NCBI GenBank assembly: GCA_900074885.1
Contig: FJUW01000046.1
Location: forward strand, 995,071 to 1,059,070
Direction of reading: 5' to 3'
Length of the DNA stretch: 64,000 nt
Source of the DNA: Rhynchosporium graminicola
Taxonomy: Eukaryota > Ascomycota > Leotiomycetes > Helotiales > Ploettnerulaceae
The notes under the pieces are model-generated. The model saw only the letters and a program-made list of their open reading frames with translations, was not told the DNA's origin and ran no database searches. Positions 58,500 through 64,000 of this stretch are shown here, one piece after another. Positions within the stretch are counted from its first letter, which is position 1; each line of letters opens with the position of its first letter. The translations under genes and the position numbers were made by a program.

Positions 58500-61400
58500 T
58501 TAGTAGTAGGTTAGTAGTAGCTAAGCGTAATAACTATATATAAAAGATATCGTATATTCCTAGCGGTATATCTAAGCGATAGCTATACGATCTGACTGCT
58601 TCGAGTACTATATACTTAGCTTACTTTATATCGAGTTTCTTCGCGGGTCGATTCGTACGAATATTCTATAGACTTAACTAGACTTTATCTCCGACTTTAA
58701 ACTCCGGGGCTTATTAGTAATAGTAATTAGTAATCTCTTCTTAAACTTATTATACTACTACTATTATTATCTATACTTATTCCTTAGCGTCTTATAGCTT
58801 CTTTAGGATCGTATCTGCCTTTTAAATAGATAAGCAGTTAGTAGTAGTAGTAAATTCGTCTTCGATATTCAAATTAATATATTATATATAGTAACTATAA
58901 GTTAGAAAGAAAGAGCTTACTCTTATTAATATAGTATCTTAGTTATTAATTACTGCCTCTGCTAATAATAATACGTTAAACTAATTATCTTATACGAAGT
59001 CTACGAATATATATAAATACGTCTCTAGCGTCTAGTTTATTCTCTCTATAGAGCTATTAGTTTCCGAGTAGTAAGCTATAGAGAAGTATCGCGTAATCCC
59101 TAGTAAAGTATATACTTATATTTATAATATTCTAACGAATTATTTCCCTTAATCAGATATAATTACGTATAATAGTATATATTATCTATAGTAGATCTAT
59201 ATAAACTATTTTACTATAGCTTCTGCTTTAATTAATAGTAGCTTATTATATATAATCCCTTTTCTAAGCTAATTAGTAACTACGATTAAGTTAGTATATC
59301 CTTCACTTTCTAGAAGATCGATAATAAAGTTAATAGAGATTTCTTATTAGATTTAGTCTAGTAGTAGTAATAGCTTAAGGAATCCTTACCTCTAGTTACG
59401 CTATAACTTATTCTTTCTATAAGTATTATAGTTCTGAATAAACCTTCTTATATCCTCTAATATTTATAGCTAGAAGAACTACCGACTTATAATAATAGTA
59501 GTTAAATCTCGTCCCAAGTACTTATATATCTTAGTATTATATATCGCCTAGATTAACTTCGTATATAGTTCTTCGGAATTAGGTACTTATAGTCTCCCTC
59601 AGAATTATAGTTTACCCGCCTCTAATAGCAAATACTCTAATATTAATACTTTTAACTTTAGCGTAATAAAAAATATATATTACTTATCGCGTACTATTTT
59701 AGCTACTCCTTAGTATATATTATTAGCTTATTCCGCTTATAACTAGAGTTTCTTAAGCGTTATAAAAGTAGCTTTATTTACTTCTTTAGATTCTTTAACT
59801 TATAAGGATTTGTTCTATAGTTAAGAGGCTTCTTCTTCTTCTTAGTGTCTTTGATCTTATTATATCGTAACTAGAGCTACTACTACTATCTCTTATAGTA
59901 GTAGTAGTTCTTATAGTACTTTTAGCTTAATTAGTTAGATTAACTAGTATTAGAGTTATTTATCTTCTTATGATAGCGCATAGTATACGTAGTAGATACG
60001 GGCTAGTATCGGTACCTTAGATATACTCTCCTTATATATATAGAAAGTGCAGACTCCTTTAGAGATCTGCATCTTTCTGTTTCCTTCGTACTAGACTATA
60101 TAAGATCGCTCTTAGCTTCCCTACTTATTTATTCTTACTTATATACCGCCTTAAGTCTTATATCGTTATACTTCTATACTATAGGGTATATCTTATTCTT
60201 ATCGTAAGAGTATATCTACGCGTTTATTTTCTTTTCCTAGGATATAACTAATTATATAATTAAACTATAAGAGGAATAATAACTATCGTATTTATTATTC
60301 CGTAAGCTATTATACTATTATAAGGAACTCGAGGTTCTTATAATTAGTACGAATATAGAATTCTTATATACTTTTCAATTCGTACTACTACTCCTTAAGG
60401 TAATATATAATTACTAATATTTCCTTATTATAGATTTTATAATTATATTTAGCTAGAGCGTTTTTCTTCGAGAAGAATATATAAGATTATAAATATCCTT
60501 AGTCGTCGAATTATATAAGTATACCTCTTACTACTTATTTAGAAGAGTCTATTTCGAGTATTATTTCTTAGTCGGGATTAAACTATACTAGCGCAGGTCT
60601 AATAGTAAATATATCTTTCAGCTTCTTAAACGCTTTATTTATAGCTTTATCCTATTACTATAGCCGGTTCTTATAAGTAAGCTATATTAGTAGTAGCGTA
60701 ATCGTTAAGTAATCCTTAATAAATATCTGATAAAAATTTATAAATCTTAAGAAGCTTCGTACTTCTTTTACTAAAGTTAGGAGTTCCTATTCTCGAATCA
60801 GTTATACTTTCTTAGGGTCTATTTAAATACTCTCTTTTATATCGATTACGAACCTAAGGTATTTCGTTATTTATACTTCGAATTCGTATTTATCGATATC
60901 TAGTTATAGTCTAGCCTCGCGTAATCTTATTATAACTTTCGCTATTTACTTTTAGTAATAGTAGTAGTTACTATCTATATAGATTAGGATATTATTAATA
61001 TAAGTAGAATAGAATTCATCTAAGTAATCGCGTAAAGCTTAATTAATATATTATTAAAACGTACTTAGAGTATTCGTAAGTCTAAAAGGAGTTATTAGCT
61101 ACTTATATAAACTATATCTTATGCGAAAAGCTATGTTCTATTTATTACTAATAGTAATACGTATCTTATGAAAAGCGATAGTTATATCTAGTTTTATAAA
61201 CTATTTCGCTTTCTCTATATTCCGGAGAATCTTATAGATTAGTAGTAATAGGTATCGATCTTTCTTTATAATTCGATTTAAACTCTAGTAGTCGATATAA
61301 AATCGTAGCTTATCTTCTAGTTTCTTTACGAATAAGATAAGAGCTATAGTAAGCGAGTTACTAACTCGAATGAATCTCTTATTAAGAAGCTTCGTAAGAG

Positions 61401-63200
61401 TCTTCTATAGTACTAAGAGTTTATCGCGAGATATATTATATAAGAGGCCCTAAGGTACTATAAGTTCCTTACTATTATATAGTTCGAGTTTAATCTTATA
61501 GTTAATCTCGGAACTTTATAATAGTAGTAATAAGTTTACCTTCTTATTATTATATAAGTCGAAGTACTCGTATAGCTAATTAGAGAGTTTCGTTTATAAG
61601 TTAATCTTTATCTTTAGTATAAGAGCTTTCTAGATATCTACTAAACTTATAGTAAATACCTATATCTTCTTATATAGTCGTCCTCGAGTAAGCTTATTAA
61701 ATACTACTATTAATACTATAAAGTAATCTAGCTCGTAGTCTAGCTCCTATACTCGGTTACGTAAAGTTATAGTAGTAGTATTAATATAGTATTATAACTT
61801 TAATACGATTATATATATATCGTTTTTATTAAACTATAATAGTCTTAAAATAAGATCAGAGTTTTCTAAGCGTAATACTACGTAGAAGAAAGCTTTAGCT
61901 TCCTTTTACTTATTAATATCTATTTCGATAACTACTACTTCTATAATAGGACTTCTCTCCCCTTCGAACGAACTTATCTTAATAGGAGAAATAGGGAAAC
62001 ACTAGAGGTAATAGTAAGTAGTAAAGTAGGAATTAATAATACTATATAAAAAGTACTTAGTATTAAGTAAAGTCTTAGCGTAATACTCTTTATTAATTAT
62101 TATAAATACTAGGAAAAGGGCTCTATTTATTATATCCTTAAACTAATCCTAAGCTTCTATTACTATTATCTAATTAATTTCCTTTTATTTCTATTAGCGA
62201 TTTTAGATAAAAGTTATTCTTTTCCTAAGCTCTCTAACTTAGAGCTTGATCCTTCTATCTCGACTTCCTTTAACTTCGACTTCTTTATTTTTATTTTTAT
62301 CTTAGCTATTACTACTTAGCTTTTCTTCTTCTTAGTAGTAGCGAGTTTTATATAGTAGTTATAGACTATATATCTATCTTATCTATAGTAGAAGTAAAGC
62401 CGCTTTATCTTCTGTCTCTTAATCTCTATAGAGCTTACTTATTAAGGTTCCTTCTTTATTATAATAACTATAGTAATAATAGGAGTTACTTTCTAATCTA
62501 TCGAGTCTACTACTTATTAGTTTATTTCAGGAGACTACTCTTATATTTACTTCTATTAGTCTACTCTAACTAATAGTTCCTTAACTTTAGCTAGTTAGTT
62601 ACTAATTATATATAGTTATAAATAATACTCTTTATATAATTATTCTTCCTTAATACTAATAATACTACGGACTAAAGTAGTAGTAATAATAGCCTTTAAG
62701 TAACTCTTCTTAATTATATCTACTTAGTCTTATCTTTCTGCTTCGAGGATTAGCTAATTAAAATTATTAAGGAATTCGTTTAAAGAATAAGTTCTTTACT
62801 TAATCTTATTTAGCTAACTTATAGCTTTCTATTAGTAGTAGAAGTCGCGAAAAGTAATAGCTATCTATTAAAATAGTCCTTTAACTATTAGCTACTCTTA
62901 TTATTAAGTAAAGCTTATCTATAGGTAAATTCGGCTTATAGCCTCGCCTGAGAGATAGCTAAACGCGTACTATATTTATTCCCTCTTATTACTAATAGTA
63001 GTAGTATCGATCTCTAGCTTCGCTCGTAGGATACCCTCGAATTAGAAGTATAGAGCTAAATTAGTACTATCGAACTTTTCAGGTTTCGGTATACGTAGCT
63101 TTATAGCTATAGTTAGCTCCGGAGTTATCGATTATATCGTATCGATTAGAGTTAGTACTATTAGTAGTACTAGCTATATATTTTATTATTCTATATCTTC
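58500..63200 (-). pseudogene. Gypsy-D gag-pol relic
   Basis: RT reads LRFYIDY, SLNRIIKKDRYLLLLI and IKLDITIAFHKIRI (61330-61150). The YVDD region is present as YINNILIYID (about 60995), with Asp-to-Asn changes at both catalytic positions, as expected from G-to-A mutation. RNase H and IN follow; IN has ISINFIIDLLESEGYTNLIVV near 59345, and the C-terminal part APEFKVGDKV with NRPAKKLDIK lies near 58715-58620. Stops of TAA/TAG type occur throughout. The product was a retrotransposon polyprotein; it is dead here. Confidence 0.82.
59969..60170. repeat. Solo LTR (202 bp) inserted in Gypsy-D
   Basis: Inverse complement of the LTRs at 44606-44807 and 46000-46201, same length. It is flanked by an exact 5-bp duplication CTTCT (59964-59968, 60171-60175). 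RIP-type transitions throughout (ends TATGATAGCGC and ATCGTTATA). It arose by LTR-LTR recombination after insertion. Confidence 0.9.
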
Positions 63201-63419
63201 GATCCTATTAGCTAAAGTAGTTATCGAACTTGCTTATTATACTACTAACTTAATAACTTATTATCTTTATGCCTCGAAGGTATCTAGTAGCTATTAAGGG
63301 GGCTATTCTTCTGCTATCGTAAACTATATATCTTAGCGTTATCGTATTTACTACTCGTATAATAGTTATATAAATAGCTAGATCTACTATATATAGTCTA
63401 AGGTATCTATTCCGTATTA

Positions 63420-64000
63420 TAAGTAAGGCAGCCGGATCTACTATATATAATCCGAGGCGTCTATCTCTATATTATAAGTATACGTATAGTAATAGTAAGG
63501 CTAAGGTACTAGCTTTCTTATATACGCGTATTATCTACTACTCGAAAGCAGATCCTCCTTAGTTTAATTAAGAATATTAAGTATAAGTAAAGCAGCCGGA
63601 TCTATTATATATAGTCTAAGGCGTCTATCTCCGTATTATAAGTATACGTATAGTAATAGTAAGGCTAAGGTATTAGCTTTCTTATATACGCGTATTATCT
63701 ACTGCTTAAAAGCAGATCCTTCTTAGTTTAATTAAGAATATTAAGTGTAAGTAAAGTAGCCGGATCTACTATATATAGTCTAAGGCGTCTATCTCTATAT
63801 CGTAAGTATACGTATAGTAATAGTAAGGCTAGGGTACTAGCTTTCTTACGTACGCGTATTATCTACTGCTTAAAAGCAGATCCTTTTTAGTTTAATTAAG
63901 AATATTAAGCGTAAGTAAAGTAGCCGGATCTACTATATATAGTCTAAGGCGTCTATCTCTATATCGTAAGTATACGTATAGTAATAGTAAGGCTAGGGTA
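63420..64000. repeat. 164-bp tandem repeat, about 3.5 units, continues past the window
   Basis: The segment GCCGGATCTACTATATATAG (or a one-base variant) recurs at 63431, 63595, 63759 and 63923, a constant 164-bp period. Units differ by transitions only. The array lies just upstream of the gag end of Gypsy-D, so it may be the 5' leader of that element or a separate satellite. A shorter related unit precedes it at about 63375-63430. Confidence 0.88.

Larger units (their letters stand above)
58140..63260 (-). mobile_element. Gypsy-D Ty3/gypsy retrotransposon, RIP-decayed
   Basis: Minus-strand order from right to left: gag with a decayed zinc knuckle (62345-62400), protease region, RT (61480-60780), RNase H (60700-60300), integrase (59560-59100), and the integrase C-terminal part (58720-58560). 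A polypurine tract (AAGAGGAGGA on the minus strand) lies near 58250, so the 3' LTR lies roughly at 58140-58248; its outer end is not defined. The 5' LTR is not recognised in the window. A solo LTR of another family is inserted at 59969-60170. The fragment at 37253-37989 is from the same family. Confidence 0.82.

Noticed and set aside
1..64000. tRNA or rRNA genes
   Set aside because: No tRNA cloverleaf with internal A and B boxes and no rRNA sequence was recognised by eye; a covariance-model scan was not possible.

Overview
The window looks like a chromosome of a filamentous ascomycete (Pezizomycotina; possibly a Leotiomycete, but the species cannot be fixed from the sequence). The reasons are 46-87 bp spliceosomal introns with CTAAC-like branch sites, fungal gene families, and a sharp split between gene-bearing sequence of balanced composition and AT-rich, repeat-filled sequence. 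In the repeats almost every coding relic is broken by TAA/TAG at positions that suggest former CAA/CAG/TGG codons. LTR pairs differ almost only by C-to-T and G-to-A changes in CpA/TpG contexts. This is the mark of repeat-induced point mutation (RIP).

Layout. 1-40604 is a nest of transposons. A Copia-A 3' end (1-1529) is followed by about 11 kb of unrecognised, RIP-decayed sequence. That sequence is split by a non-autonomous LTR element (3837-6814, target duplication CTTAG) and by a complete Copia-B element (12309-18504, duplication CAAAT). A second Copia-B (21786-37252) carries three younger insertions: a complete Ty3/gypsy element in its LTR (21864-28398, CTTGA), a second copy of the non-autonomous LTR family (29648-31813, CTGAA) and a 577-bp TRIM (31877-32453, TTTAA). 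A gypsy fragment and a truncated second Copia-A (37990-40604) lead to the gene island.

Gene island, 40605-55697. It holds an NB-ARC (NLR-type) pseudogene, a protein kinase with a C-terminal WW-like motif (minus), a HeLo-like plus pseudokinase gene (plus), a GT25 glycosyltransferase (minus) and a single-pass surface protein (plus). The kinase and the HeLo-pseudokinase were once divergent neighbours about 350 bp apart. A Fot1/pogo-like transposon (44207-50148, TA target) now separates them. It contains a hAT element (8-bp duplication GGCTTATA), which contains an LTR element (duplication GATTT). A 459-base assembly gap lies inside this nest.

Right arm, 55698-64000. A RIP-decayed full-length-type hAT is followed by a minus-strand gypsy element with a solo LTR (duplication CTTCT) inside it, and then by a 164-bp tandem repeat that runs off the window.

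The most notable points are the NLR / active kinase / HeLo-pseudokinase cluster, which recalls a cell-death signalling set; three RIP-type stop codons confined to the transposon-facing end of the HeLo-pseudokinase gene; and a roughly 325-codon antisense reading frame downstream of pol in the gypsy element.
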